A DNA stretch of 64,000 bases, taken from the NCBI GenBank assembly GCA_963724945.1, contig CAVRWL010000003.1, positions 1,550,001-1,614,000 on the forward strand, read 5' to 3'. A program made the position numbers and the translations under genes. Shown piece by piece: positions 1 to 8,812 of the stretch. Within the stretch, counting starts at the first letter, position 1, and each line of letters begins with the position of its first letter. The stretch is from Hyphomicrobium_A sp963724945. GTDB lineage: Bacteria > Pseudomonadota > Alphaproteobacteria > Rhizobiales > Hyphomicrobiaceae. The notes below the pieces were generated by a model. It was not told the origin of the DNA. It was given only the letters and a program-made list of their open reading frames with translations, and did no database searches.

Positions 1-1
1 T

Positions 2-862
2 TCTGGAAATTTCACCACGGCGGTCCTGAGCGACAACGCCTTCCCGTTGACGACCGCGGCCGGTCTCGGCACGCTTCCCACCACCGGCGTTCTCTCCAAC
101 GCGCTCAACGTATTCAATCCCGGGCCTTTGACCGGAGCCGGGACGAGCACCTTCACCAATTCCGGCGTCGCGAGTCTTTGGCACTCGGGCAACCAGTCCG
201 TTGGCGGCGCCTTGCGCGCGCTGGAGCGCGACGGGCTGATACGAACGCTGGCGGAGCCGAACCTGACGGCGGTCTCGGGTGAGCCGGCGAAGTTCCTCGC
301 CGGCGGCGAGTACCCTGTCCCCGTCGTCGACAGCCTCGGACAGGTGAGCGTTACCTACAAAGAGTACGGCATCGGCCTCGTCTTCACTCCCGTCGTCATG
401 TCGGAAGGCCGCATCAGCCTCAAGATCGAGAGCGTGGTGAGCGAGCTGACGAACCAGGGCGCGGTCGTGCTCAACAACATCCAGATCCCTGCCTTGAAGA
501 AGCGCCAGGCCAACTCCACCGTCGAGCTGCCTTCGGGAGGCTCGCTCGCCATCGCCGGCCTCCTCTCGGAGGACACGCGCCAGAACATCGACGGCTTTCC
601 CGGGCTCAAGGACGTTCCGATCCTCGGCACGCTGTTCCGCAGCCGCGAGTATCAGAAGGCCGAGACCGAGCTGGTCGTCATCGTCACGCCCTACTTGGTG
701 CGCCCCACCTCGCGTCAGCAGCTCGCCCGTCCGCTGGACGGAATGGGCGACCCGACCGATCGCAAGGCGAACTTCCTCGGGCAGATCAATCGCGTCTACG
801 GCGGCGGCGCCCCGGCGCCCGTCGGCGAGATTAAGGGCGATTATGGGTTCATCGTCGAATAG
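2..862 (+). CDS. cpaC: Tad pilus outer-membrane secretin CpaC/RcpA, C-terminal part
   Basis: The frame is open from base 2, so the 5' end lies outside the window; 286 residues are present. The segment is the C-terminal secretin (GspD/PulD type) domain, with signatures such as VSGEPAKFLAGGEYPVP, the stretch ending in IPALKKR, and the late motif GFPGLKDVPILGTLFRS followed by ELVVIVTPYLVRP. Secretins form the outer-membrane pore through which the Tad/Flp pilus is extruded. The following genes (lipoprotein CpaD, CpaE, CpaF, TadB, TadC) fix the identity as the Tad member of the family rather than type II or III secretion. The stop lies just before the cpaD start. The N-terminal BON and pilus-specific domains cannot be seen here. 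Confidence 0.93.
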   Translation, partial: SGNFTTAVLSDNAFPLTTAAGLGTLPTTGVLSNALNVFNPGPLTGAGTSTFTNSGVASLWHSGNQSVGGALRALERDGLIRTLAEPNLTAVSGEPAKFLAGGEYPVPVVDSLGQVSVTYKEYGIGLVFTPVVMSEGRISLKIESVVSELTNQGAVVLNNIQIPALKKRQANSTVELPSGGSLAIAGLLSEDTRQNIDGFPGLKDVPILGTLFRSREYQKAETELVVIVTPYLVRPTSRQQLARPLDGMGDPTDRKANFLGQINRVYGGGAPAPVGEIKGDYGFIVE

Positions 863-881
863 CGGACGGGCGGGAGAGGTT

Positions 882-1628
882 ATGATGACATCCTCGATTA
901 GAGAGCGGGTTCCCGGTGGAGGCGCCGTCGGGCTTGGCGGCCTGAGGCTGCTCGCTGCCTGTGCCGCCCTGCTGTCGTTGACTGGCTGCAAGACCACCGA
1001 CGATCCGACGCGGGTGGCGGGCTGGACCCTCGTCGATTCCTCGCAGCGCCATCCCATTCTCGTGTCGCAGCAGCCAACGACGGAAATCCTGCGCGTGCCG
1101 CGCGGCGCCAACGGCATCAACGGCGCACAACGCGCGCGGCTTCTCGATTTCGCCGATCACTATCGCGCCACCGATGCCGGCAACAGCAGGCTCGTCATCG
1201 CGGTCCCGAGCGGGGGCGCCAACGAGGTCGCCACCATGTTCGCGGTGAACCAGATACGGACCTTGCTGACGGACCAGGGCTTCGGCGAGTCGTCGATCTC
1301 GGTCGAAGCCTATAGCGCCGAGGGGGCAGCCGATCCGCCCATTCGCGTGTCCTATCTGCGCTACGTGGCGCAGGCGCCAAACTGCGGCGACTGGTCGGCA
1401 AACCTTGCCTATGACCCCATGAACCTTCCCTACCCGGACCTGGGCTGTGCCAATCAGCACAACCTCGGCGTCGCGGTCGCCAATCCCGCCGATCTGCTCG
1501 GACCGCGCAGCGAGACCCCGCGCTCGAGCGAGCGCCGCGACGTGACGTGGAACAAATACGTGAACGGTCAGCCGACGGGCGCCAACAAGTCGGCCGACGA
1601 GCGCGCGAACCAGGACAACAGCAACTGA
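882..1628 (+). CDS. cpaD: Tad pilus lipoprotein CpaD
   Basis: A 248-residue protein with a basic, hydrophobic N-terminus ending in a lipobox (LTGC), so it is predicted to be a lipoprotein; CpaD helps the CpaC secretin in the outer membrane. Landmarks include the conserved C-terminal region with two cysteines (NCGDWSAN and LGCANQHNLGVAVANPADL), typical of CpaD. I chose ATG 882 because a GGGAGAGG ribosome site sits just upstream; an ATG at 843 in the same frame would overlap the end of cpaC. It is followed 32 bases later by cpaE, so the genes are probably co-transcribed. Confidence 0.9.
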   Translation: MMTSSIRERVPGGGAVGLGGLRLLAACAALLSLTGCKTTDDPTRVAGWTLVDSSQRHPILVSQQPTTEILRVPRGANGINGAQRARLLDFADHYRATDAGNSRLVIAVPSGGANEVATMFAVNQIRTLLTDQGFGESSISVEAYSAEGAADPPIRVSYLRYVAQAPNCGDWSANLAYDPMNLPYPDLGCANQHNLGVAVANPADLLGPRSETPRSSERRDVTWNKYVNGQPTGANKSADERANQDNSN

Positions 1629-1660
1629 GGCTTTTAGCTTGATCAAGGTCGTCTGAAGTC

Positions 1661-2971
1661 ATGTCGAACCAGGCCTATTCTGTGCCAGGCACAAACGATC
1701 AGTCGGGCATCGCCCGCACCGGCGAAGGCGCTGGCTTGCCTGAGCGGCCCGTGGCCCAGCAAGCACGGCCCATTCCGCGCATATCGATCCAAGCCTTCTG
1801 CGAAAACGCCGCGACGGCGGAGATCATGCAGATCGCCGCCGAGGATCGCCGCCTGGCGAAGGCGCACGTCAGCGTGCACATGGGCGGCGTCGAGGCGGCT
1901 GTTGCGCACTACCAGCAGAACCCCACGCCCAATCTCATCATCGCCGAGAGCAGCCTGCCGCGCGAGAACGTCCTGGTGCAGCTCGATCGGCTCGCCGAGT
2001 TCTGCGACCCGGGCACGAAGGTCATCGTCGTCGGGCATGTGAACGACGTCGAGCTCTATCGCGACCTCTTGAAGCGGGGAGTGAGCGAGTACCTGGTCGA
2101 GCCGCTGGCGCCGATGCAGCTCATGGAGGCCGTCTCCAATCTCTACAACAATCCGGAGACGGAGCCGGTCGGCCACGTCTACGCATTCATCGGAGCCAAG
2201 GGCGGCGTCGGCTCGTCGACCGTCTGCCACAACGCGGCGTGGGCGCTCTCGGAAGTCCTGCAGGCGAACGTCGTCATTGCCGATCTCGATCTTGCATTCG
2301 GCACCACCGGCCTCGACTTCAATCAGGACCCCGTTCAAGGCATCGCTGACGCCCTATCGAGCCCCGAGCGCCTCGACGAGGTCCTGCTCGATCGTCTGCT
2401 CACGAAGTGCTCCGAGCACCTGTCGATCTTTGCCGCGCCCGTCGTGCTCGACCGCGACTACGAGATCTCGGTGGCCGGCTGCGACCAGGTCATCGACGTC
2501 GTTCGCCAGAACGTTCCCTACGTGGTGGTCGACCTGCCGCATACGTGGACGGCTTGGACCAAGAGTGTCCTGCTGCAGGCCGACGAGGTCATCATCACCG
2601 CTGCGCCCGACCTCGCCAATCTGCGCAACGCCAAGAACATCGTCGACCTGATGCAGCAGACCCGGCGCAACGACAACAAGCCGCGCCTCGTCATGAACAT
2701 GGTCAACATGCCGAAGCGGCCTGAGATCAGCGTCAAGGAGTTCGAATCCGCACTCGGCCTCAAGGCCATGAGCGTCATCGAGTTCGACAGCGAGACCTTC
2801 GGGCAGGCGTCCAACAACGGGCAGATGATCGAGGAGCTCAGCGTCAAGGCGAAGGCCGCCGCGGCGTTCCGCGACATCGCGCTCGACATGACCCACCGGC
2901 GGGAAACGCAGACCGCGAAGAAAGCGTCGCCTTTGGCGCCGTTCCTCGAAAGGCTCAAGATTAAACTGTAA
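1661..2971 (+). CDS. cpaE: Tad pilus assembly ATPase-like localisation protein CpaE
   Basis: 436 residues. Residues about 40-160 form a response-regulator-like fold (receiver domain without an obvious phospho-acceptor pattern), followed from residue about 170 by a ParA/MinD-type P-loop domain with the deviant Walker A GAKGGVGSST (178-187) and the ADLDLAFGTTG switch segment. CpaE/TadZ localises the Tad machinery at the cell pole in relatives such as Caulobacter. It is the third gene of the operon, 32 bases after cpaD and 11 bases before cpaF. Length and domain order are normal for alphaproteobacterial CpaE. Confidence 0.93.
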   Translation: MSNQAYSVPGTNDQSGIARTGEGAGLPERPVAQQARPIPRISIQAFCENAATAEIMQIAAEDRRLAKAHVSVHMGGVEAAVAHYQQNPTPNLIIAESSLPRENVLVQLDRLAEFCDPGTKVIVVGHVNDVELYRDLLKRGVSEYLVEPLAPMQLMEAVSNLYNNPETEPVGHVYAFIGAKGGVGSSTVCHNAAWALSEVLQANVVIADLDLAFGTTGLDFNQDPVQGIADALSSPERLDEVLLDRLLTKCSEHLSIFAAPVVLDRDYEISVAGCDQVIDVVRQNVPYVVVDLPHTWTAWTKSVLLQADEVIITAAPDLANLRNAKNIVDLMQQTRRNDNKPRLVMNMVNMPKRPEISVKEFESALGLKAMSVIEFDSETFGQASNNGQMIEELSVKAKAAAAFRDIALDMTHRRETQTAKKASPLAPFLERLKIKL

Positions 2972-2982
2972 GGGTACCTTTG

Positions 2983-4464
2983 ATGTTCGGTAAGCGTACG
3001 AGCAGCACGATCAACGTTCCGCAGCGCCCGCCGCAGCCGCAGCCCGCGGCGCCGGCGCCAGCGTCGCCCAAGGGCGCCGAGCCCAAGGCTGCGGCGCCGA
3101 AGGCGCCGACCGTCGTTCCGGCCCCTGCGCCGGAATCGCAGCGTCGGCATTCGGAAGAATACTACGACGTAAAGACCACGGTCTTTAATGCGCTGATCGA
3201 CACCATCGATCTGACGCAGCTCGCCAAGCTCGACAGTGCGGCGGCGCGCGAGGAGATCCGCGACATCGTCAGCGAGATCATCCAGATCAAGAACGTCGTG
3301 ATGTCGATTGCGGAGCAGGAGGAGCTGCTCGAGGACATCTGCAACGACGTGCTGGGCTATGGCCCGCTCGAGCCGCTGCTCGCGCGCGACGAGATCGCCG
3401 ATATCATGGTGAACGGGGCCGACACGACCTACATCGAGGTCGGAGGCAAGGTGCAGCGGACGGGGGTCCGCTTTGCCGACAACCTGCAGCTGATGAACAT
3501 CTGCCAGCGCATCGTCAGCCAGGTTGGGCGCCGCGTGGACGAGTCGAGCCCGATCTGCGACGCGCGCCTGCCCGACGGATCGCGCGTCAACGTGATCGCG
3601 CCGCCGCTCGCCATCGACGGGCCAGTGCTCACCATTCGAAAATTCAAACGCGACCGCCTCAACCTCGAGCAGCTCGTCAAGCTCGGGACGATCACCGGCT
3701 ATACGCGCACGATCCTTGAGATCATCGGCCGCGTGCGCTGCAACGTGCTGATCTCGGGCGGCACCGGCTCGGGCAAGACGACGCTGCTCAATTGCCTCAC
3801 GGGCTCCATTGATCACGACGAGCGCATCATCACCTGCGAGGACTCCGCCGAGCTGCAGCTGCAGCAGCCCCACGTCGTCCGGCTCGAGACGCGGCCTCCC
3901 AATCTCGAAGGCGAGGGCGAGATCAGGATGCGCGACCTCGTGAGGAACTGTCTGCGTATGCGGCCTGAGCGCATCATCGTCGGCGAGGTGCGCGGCGCCG
4001 AAGCCTTCGATCTCTTGCAGGCCATGAACACGGGCCACGACGGCTCCATGGGGACGCTGCACTGCAACAGCCCGCGCGAGGCCATCAGCCGTCTTGAATC
4101 GATGATCATGATGGGAGGCTATCAGCTTCCCGTGCGCACCATCCGCGAGATGATAACCGGATCGGTCGACGTCATCGTGCAGGTCGCCCGCCTGCGCGAC
4201 GGCTCGCGCAAGATCACCCACGTCACCGAGGTGCTGGGCATGGAAGGCGACGTCGTCACGCTGCAGAACCTCGTCCTTTACGAGGTCACGGGCGAGGACG
4301 CGCATGGGAGGATCCTCGGGCGCCAGCGCTCGACCGGAATCGCCCGTCCGCGCTTCTGGGATCGGGCGCTCTACTACGGTGAGGAGGGCCGCCTCGCGGA
4401 AGCGCTGGCGCAGGCCGAGGTGCTCGACGCCAACGGCAACCCGCTCGGAGATACGAATGTTTGA
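2983..4464 (+). CDS. cpaF: Tad pilus secretion ATPase CpaF/TadA
   Basis: 493 residues. This is the GspE/VirB11-type hexameric ATPase that powers pilus polymerisation at the inner membrane. A Pro/Ala-rich flexible N-terminus (residues 10-55) precedes the ATPase core. The core has Walker A GGTGSGKTT (259-267), the Asp box around CEDSAELQL, Walker B within RPERIIVGEVRG and the His box TGHDGSMGTLHCNSP. I start at ATG 2983; the TTG immediately before it is in frame but unnecessary. Its 3' end overlaps the tadB start by 8 bases, implying translational coupling. Confidence 0.95.
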   Translation: MFGKRTSSTINVPQRPPQPQPAAPAPASPKGAEPKAAAPKAPTVVPAPAPESQRRHSEEYYDVKTTVFNALIDTIDLTQLAKLDSAAAREEIRDIVSEIIQIKNVVMSIAEQEELLEDICNDVLGYGPLEPLLARDEIADIMVNGADTTYIEVGGKVQRTGVRFADNLQLMNICQRIVSQVGRRVDESSPICDARLPDGSRVNVIAPPLAIDGPVLTIRKFKRDRLNLEQLVKLGTITGYTRTILEIIGRVRCNVLISGGTGSGKTTLLNCLTGSIDHDERIITCEDSAELQLQQPHVVRLETRPPNLEGEGEIRMRDLVRNCLRMRPERIIVGEVRGAEAFDLLQAMNTGHDGSMGTLHCNSPREAISRLESMIMMGGYQLPVRTIREMITGSVDVIVQVARLRDGSRKITHVTEVLGMEGDVVTLQNLVLYEVTGEDAHGRILGRQRSTGIARPRFWDRALYYGEEGRLAEALAQAEVLDANGNPLGDTNV

Positions 4465-5461
4465 GGCGAACCTTCCCACTCTGGCCGCGGCGGCGCTCGG
4501 CTCCTTTGCGGTCGCTGCGCTCGTGTTCGCAGTGGTGTACCCCTACATCTCGGGCGACCGGCAGAAGGATGCGCGCTACCGGGTGGTGGCCGAGAGCAGG
4601 GCCGGCAGAGCGGCATTGCAAGCGGCCGGCGAGACTGCCGCGCACCGGCGAAAGACCGTTGCCGATACCCTCAAGGATCTGGAGGACCGCCAGAGAGCGG
4701 CCGAGAAGGTCTCGCTGCGACTGCGGCTGCAGCGAGCTGGCCTCAAGATCACGCCGAAGATCTATTGGCTGGCCAGCATCGTGTGCGGCCTGAGCTTTGC
4801 GTTCCTCGTCGATTTGACGCTTCCGCCCTCGGGCTCGCGGCAGTTCGTGGCCGTTGCTGCGGGGCTCGTGGGCACATTCGGCATTCCCCGCTGGTTCGTC
4901 AGCCGGCTCACCAAGCGGCGCCAAGCCAAGTTCCTCGCCGAGCTCGCCAATGCGATCGAGATCGTCGTGCGCGGCGTCAAGTCCGGCTTGCCCTTGAACG
5001 AATGCCTGGCAACGATCGCGCGCGAGAGCGCGCAGCCCTTGGCGGGCGAGTTCCAGGAGGTTGTCGACCAGCAGCGCGTCGGTGTCTCCTTGAGCGAGGC
5101 GCTCGAGCGGCTGGCGACGCGCATGCCGCTGGCGGAGATCAAGTTTCTGACCATCGTTATAGCGATCCAGCAGCAGGCGGGCGGCAACCTCTCCGAGGCG
5201 CTCGGAAACCTGGCCGATGTGCTGCGCGACCGGTTCCGGCTCAGGATGAAGGTCAAGGCGCTCAGCGCGGAAGCGAAGGCCTCCGCGCTGGTGCTCGCCT
5301 CGTTGCCCCCTGCGGTTATGTTCATGGTCTATGGTGCGGCCCCCGACTACATCAGCCCGCTCTTGGCGACGCGCACCGGCAACCTGATGCTGGTGGTCGC
5401 CGCCTGCTGGATGCTGATCGGCATTCTCGTGATGCGCAAGATGATCAATTTCAAGTTCTGA
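4457..5461 (+). CDS. tadB: Tad pilus inner-membrane platform protein TadB
   Basis: 334 residues, type II secretion F family (GspF-like). There is an N-terminal membrane segment (residues about 5-28), a basic cytoplasmic loop, a pair of membrane segments around 100-145, then the T2SF domain with ELANAIEIVVRGVKSGLPL and a C-terminal membrane segment ending in MRKMINFKF. TadB and TadC form the inner-membrane platform on which CpaF acts. The ATG at 4457 lies inside the last codons of cpaF, and the T2SF family fits this start far better than the longer upstream frame. Confidence 0.92.
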   Translation: MFEANLPTLAAAALGSFAVAALVFAVVYPYISGDRQKDARYRVVAESRAGRAALQAAGETAAHRRKTVADTLKDLEDRQRAAEKVSLRLRLQRAGLKITPKIYWLASIVCGLSFAFLVDLTLPPSGSRQFVAVAAGLVGTFGIPRWFVSRLTKRRQAKFLAELANAIEIVVRGVKSGLPLNECLATIARESAQPLAGEFQEVVDQQRVGVSLSEALERLATRMPLAEIKFLTIVIAIQQQAGGNLSEALGNLADVLRDRFRLRMKVKALSAEAKASALVLASLPPAVMFMVYGAAPDYISPLLATRTGNLMLVVAACWMLIGILVMRKMINFKF

Positions 5462-5514
5462 AGGCCGCGCCTTAAGACGCATAAAACTGGTTGTGGACAT
5501 ACGGTGCCCTGGCA

Positions 5515-6492
5515 ATGGACCTGCTCGATACGCTTTCGAATCCGACTTTCCTCGTGATGGTGCTTACGGCCGTTTGTGCCTTCGCCACGGTGCTGACGGT
5601 TGCCATGCCGATCTTGGAGCGGGATCGCATGAGCCATCGCATGCGGGTGATGGCGATCGAGCGCGATAAGATGCGCGCGGCGCGTCTCGCCGATATGGTG
5701 GAACGGGACCGGCGGCCGACGAAGCTGAGGCAGGCGGCGTCCAGGGGCTACATGCAGAGCATCGTCGACCGCCTCAATCTGCGGCAGATGTACGACACCA
5801 ATGAGCTGCGCGACAAGCTGAAGAGAGCCGGCCTCAGGGGGCAGGCCCCACTCGTCACCTACATGTTCCTGCGCGTCGCGGTCCCTGTCGCTGCATTCAT
5901 CTTGGCGATGTTCTATCTTTTCGTCATGGGCGCGCTGGCCTATCCGCCCTTGATCAAGCTCCTGGTCGCGCTGTGCGTGGCATTCGTCGGCTCATACCTA
6001 CCCAACTTGTTCGTCGAGAACCTGGTGCAGAAGCGCCAGCAGGCGATCAAGGTCGTCTTTCCCGACGCCCTCGACATGCTGCTCATCTGCGTGCAGTCGG
6101 GCATGTCGGTGGAGGCGGCGTTCGGCAGGGTGTCCAAGGAGATGGCCAGTCAGTCGATGGAGCTTGCCGAGGAGCTGAGCCTGACGACGGCCGAGCTCTC
6201 CTATCTGCAGGACCGGCGGCAAGCGTTCGAGAACTTCGGCAAGCGAACGGGGATTCCTGGCGTCAAGGCCGTGACGACGGCGCTCATTCAGGCCGAGCGT
6301 TACGGCACGCCGGTTGGGCAAGCGCTGCGCGTCATGGCCAAGGAGAACCGCGACATCCGGCAATCGGATGCGGAGAAGACGGCCGCCGCGCTGCCGCCCA
6401 AGCTGACCGTCCCCATGATCCTGTTCTTCCTACCGGTGCTGTTCGTCGTCATCCTTGGCCCGGCGGCGATCCGGTTCTGGAACTTCAGCTGA
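5515..6492 (+). CDS. tadC: Tad pilus inner-membrane platform protein TadC
   Basis: 325 residues, second GspF-like platform protein. A membrane segment follows the start (residues about 10-30). A central pair of membrane segments precedes the T2SF domain (VFPDALDMLLICVQSGMSVEAAF), and the protein ends in a hydrophobic segment (ILFFLPVLFVVILGPAAI). I take ATG 5515; an in-frame TTG at 5491 would add eight residues. It lies 53 bases after tadB and is the last plus-strand gene of the pilus block; the next gene converges on it. Confidence 0.91.
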   Translation: MDLLDTLSNPTFLVMVLTAVCAFATVLTVAMPILERDRMSHRMRVMAIERDKMRAARLADMVERDRRPTKLRQAASRGYMQSIVDRLNLRQMYDTNELRDKLKRAGLRGQAPLVTYMFLRVAVPVAAFILAMFYLFVMGALAYPPLIKLLVALCVAFVGSYLPNLFVENLVQKRQQAIKVVFPDALDMLLICVQSGMSVEAAFGRVSKEMASQSMELAEELSLTTAELSYLQDRRQAFENFGKRTGIPGVKAVTTALIQAERYGTPVGQALRVMAKENRDIRQSDAEKTAAALPPKLTVPMILFFLPVLFVVILGPAAIRFWNFS

Positions 6493-6635
6493 GGCTTTGG
6501 CGAGGAACCGCGGCGGCGAGCGCCTAAGCTAAAAAGCCAAAGCGGGTAGCTCGTCATGCGATGCAAAGCGGACCGCGAGCGCCTCGTTGTACGCCCCTTT
6601 GAACGGCCCTTTGAACGTTCGGGGGCCGTCCTCGC

Positions 6636-7940
6636 TTAGCGCTTCTTCTTAGGCTTGTCGGCAAGAGCGACTTGCGTCGTCCAGCCCCACGACGGGACTT
6701 CGCGTGCGTTCGCGGGGCTCGGTTCGGCAACCGGGGTCTTGGCTGTTTGCTCCTGCGCCACGTCCACAGCCGGCTTGGCAGCTTTCGCAGGCTTCGCGTC
6801 AGCCTTGGCCTTTTGCACGTGCGCGACCTTCCAGCCCGGCATGGCCTTTTTAATCTGCGCGACCTTTACGGGCACGGACGCCTTGGCCTTGTCCTTCTGC
6901 GCCAGCTTGGTGGCAGGCTTCGTCGTCGGCACCGGCTTGGGCACGCTCGCGGCAAGCATTACGCTGCGCTTGCGCACCGGCAATACGATTGCCTGCTGCG
7001 CCAGCTTGACGGGGGCCACGGCACGCGCCGCAGGCTTGTGCGCGGCCGCTGCAACCTTGACGGCGGCGGGCTCGGCCTCCTCGGACGCGGTGTCCGCGGC
7101 AATTTGCGGCTCGTCCGCGGCGGCGGGCGCCTGCCTCGGCTCGAGCTTCACCACGCGGCGCAGATAGTCGTTATTCTGCGTGGCGTTTGCGGCCGGCATA
7201 TCCACCGAGGCGATCTGCTTGGCCTCCGCATATTTGCCTTGCAGGCCGAGCACCAGAGCGAGGTTCTGGCGGATCTTCGGCGACGATGCGTCGATGGCCA
7301 CCGCTTGGCGCAACATTTGCTCGGCTTTGGCCGGCTCGCCGTTCATCGCGCGGGCAAGCGCTAGATTGCTGAGTATGGAGGCATGATCGGGGGCCAGCAT
7401 CAGCGCGTGCTCGTAATAAGGAATGGCGTCGGCGTACTTGCCCTGCTTGGCAAGGACGGTGCCGCGCGCGGAGATAACGCGCCAGTCGGGATGGCCGGGA
7501 TCGTCGGCTGCGGCCAAGAGGCGGTTGGCGACGTTGACCTGATCGAGGTCGAGCGCGAGCCGCCCGTACTCGCTGGCGAGCTCCCGGCTCTCGCCGTGGA
7601 ACACCGAGGCCTGCTGCAGAACGCCTAGGGCGCGCTGCTTCTCGCCCATCGCTTTGAGGTTGCGCGCATAGTTCAGCGCGGCCTCGAGGTCGCGCGGGTT
7701 CGCACCGAATTTGCGCCCCCACCATTCGGTGGCCTTCTCGAGCTCGAGTCTTTGGTGGTCCTGCTTGTTATCGTTCGTGGTGGTCGCTGTCGGCTCGGCG
7801 CCCGCAAGCTGGGACCCGAGACCGAGCTCGGCCGGGCCTTGGGCGCAGGCGCCGAGCATCAGGCAGGCCGTGAGTGCGGCGAAAAGGCCGCTCCCACCCC
7901 GAAGCCGGTGCAACGCCGGTTGCCGTTCAACGCGCGCCAT
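6636..7940 (-). CDS. tadD: TPR lipoprotein, TadD-like
   Basis: 434 residues. The N-terminus is a signal sequence with lipobox LGAC at about residue 32, so a lipoprotein is predicted. Tetratricopeptide repeats occupy residues about 70-240 (for example GKYADAIPYYEHALMLAPDH). The C-terminal 180 residues are a low-complexity Ala/Lys/Pro/Val-rich tail with repeated KVAQ/KPA motifs. TadD of Tad loci is a TPR lipoprotein needed for pilus biogenesis, which fits the position next to tadC. It is on the opposite strand and converges on the operon, so it has its own promoter. The long basic tail is unusual for TadD and could bind peptidoglycan or other anionic polymers (inference). Confidence 0.72.
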   Translation of the reverse strand: MARVERQPALHRLRGGSGLFAALTACLMLGACAQGPAELGLGSQLAGAEPTATTTNDNKQDHQRLELEKATEWWGRKFGANPRDLEAALNYARNLKAMGEKQRALGVLQQASVFHGESRELASEYGRLALDLDQVNVANRLLAAADDPGHPDWRVISARGTVLAKQGKYADAIPYYEHALMLAPDHASILSNLALARAMNGEPAKAEQMLRQAVAIDASSPKIRQNLALVLGLQGKYAEAKQIASVDMPAANATQNNDYLRRVVKLEPRQAPAAADEPQIAADTASEEAEPAAVKVAAAAHKPAARAVAPVKLAQQAIVLPVRKRSVMLAASVPKPVPTTKPATKLAQKDKAKASVPVKVAQIKKAMPGWKVAHVQKAKADAKPAKAAKPAVDVAQEQTAKTPVAEPSPANAREVPSWGWTTQVALADKPKKKR

Positions 7941-8044
7941 CTCAAGTCTCCCTGGCCGATCCTCGGACGCGAATCTGTCCTTTGACCGTCAGCTTGTGAG
8001 ACACTCGTCAACAAACGATTAACCCTGATTAACCGGGCCCTACC

Positions 8045-8707
8045 CTAGTCTGCGGCAGCCGTCTCGGCGCGCGCGCCTTCCGTCCAGGCAGCTATCTCCG
8101 GCATTGCGAAGATCGCCTCGACGTAGGCCTGTGCGGTGCCGTCGTCGCCGTATGGCGCAAGGTTGGGCAGGTAGGTGCGAAAGCGCGAGGCGACGGGCGC
8201 ATGCATCGCGTCGGCGGCGGAGAAATCCCCGAAGAGGAAATGCCCCCCGGCGCCGAAACGCCCCCGGCACGCGCGCCAAAGCGCGATGATGCGCTTGGCA
8301 TCGCTCTTGGCCTCAGGCGGCAGCGAGGACAACGGTGCCCGGGCCAACAGCTCCATGGGGCAGCTCTGCCGCAGCCCGTGGAAGCCCGCATGCATCTCGG
8401 CCGACGCCGAGCGGGCCAGCGCGCGTGCGACCCGATCGGCTGGCCACAGGCGCGCGGCCGGATGCTGCTCGGCCAGGTACTCGAGGATGGAAAGGCTGTC
8501 CCAGATCGCCAGATCGCCGTCGATAAGCGTCGGCACCAGGCCCGAGGGGGAGTGGCGCAGGATCTGCACCTTGGAGTCGGGGCGCCGCAGTGGGATGTTG
8601 ATCTCCTCGAATGCGAGCCCAGCCCGCTTCATGGCGAGCCAGGGCCTCAAGCTCCAGCTCGACCAGTTCTTGTTGCCGATGACGAGGCGGTAGCGAGGAG
8701 CTGTCAT
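8045..8707 (-). CDS. glutathione S-transferase family protein
   Basis: 220 residues, two-domain GST fold. The N-terminal thioredoxin-like half begins RYRLVIGNKNWSSWSLRPW and contains the usual PTLIDGDLAIWDSLSILEYL segment (cis-proline and glutathione gamma-glutamyl site). The C-terminal half is helical (FLFGDFSAADAMHAPVASRF). The NKNWSSWS start is typical of bacterial GSTs of the YfcF/maleylacetoacetate-isomerase-like group. The substrate cannot be told from sequence. ATG 8707 is divergent from the aminopeptidase gene, with about 105 bases between them that may hold both promoters. Confidence 0.88.
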   Translation of the reverse strand: MTAPRYRLVIGNKNWSSWSLRPWLAMKRAGLAFEEINIPLRRPDSKVQILRHSPSGLVPTLIDGDLAIWDSLSILEYLAEQHPAARLWPADRVARALARSASAEMHAGFHGLRQSCPMELLARAPLSSLPPEAKSDAKRIIALWRACRGRFGAGGHFLFGDFSAADAMHAPVASRFRTYLPNLAPYGDDGTAQAYVEAIFAMPEIAAWTEGARAETAAAD

Positions 8708-8812
8708 GCTCTTGCCTTGCAGGGTGTGATCCTATCTTGTTCCGCGCGAGTCGCGCGGGCACCGTCCAATACGGGCGACGAGCTATCTCTAGCAGGCAGC
8801 GGATCAACCTTC

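Noticed and set aside
2518..4479. 653-codon open frame on the minus strand across cpaE/cpaF
   Set aside because: It lies antisense to two well-recognised genes and has the Arg/His/Asp-rich composition typical of GC-rich shadow frames, with no motif.
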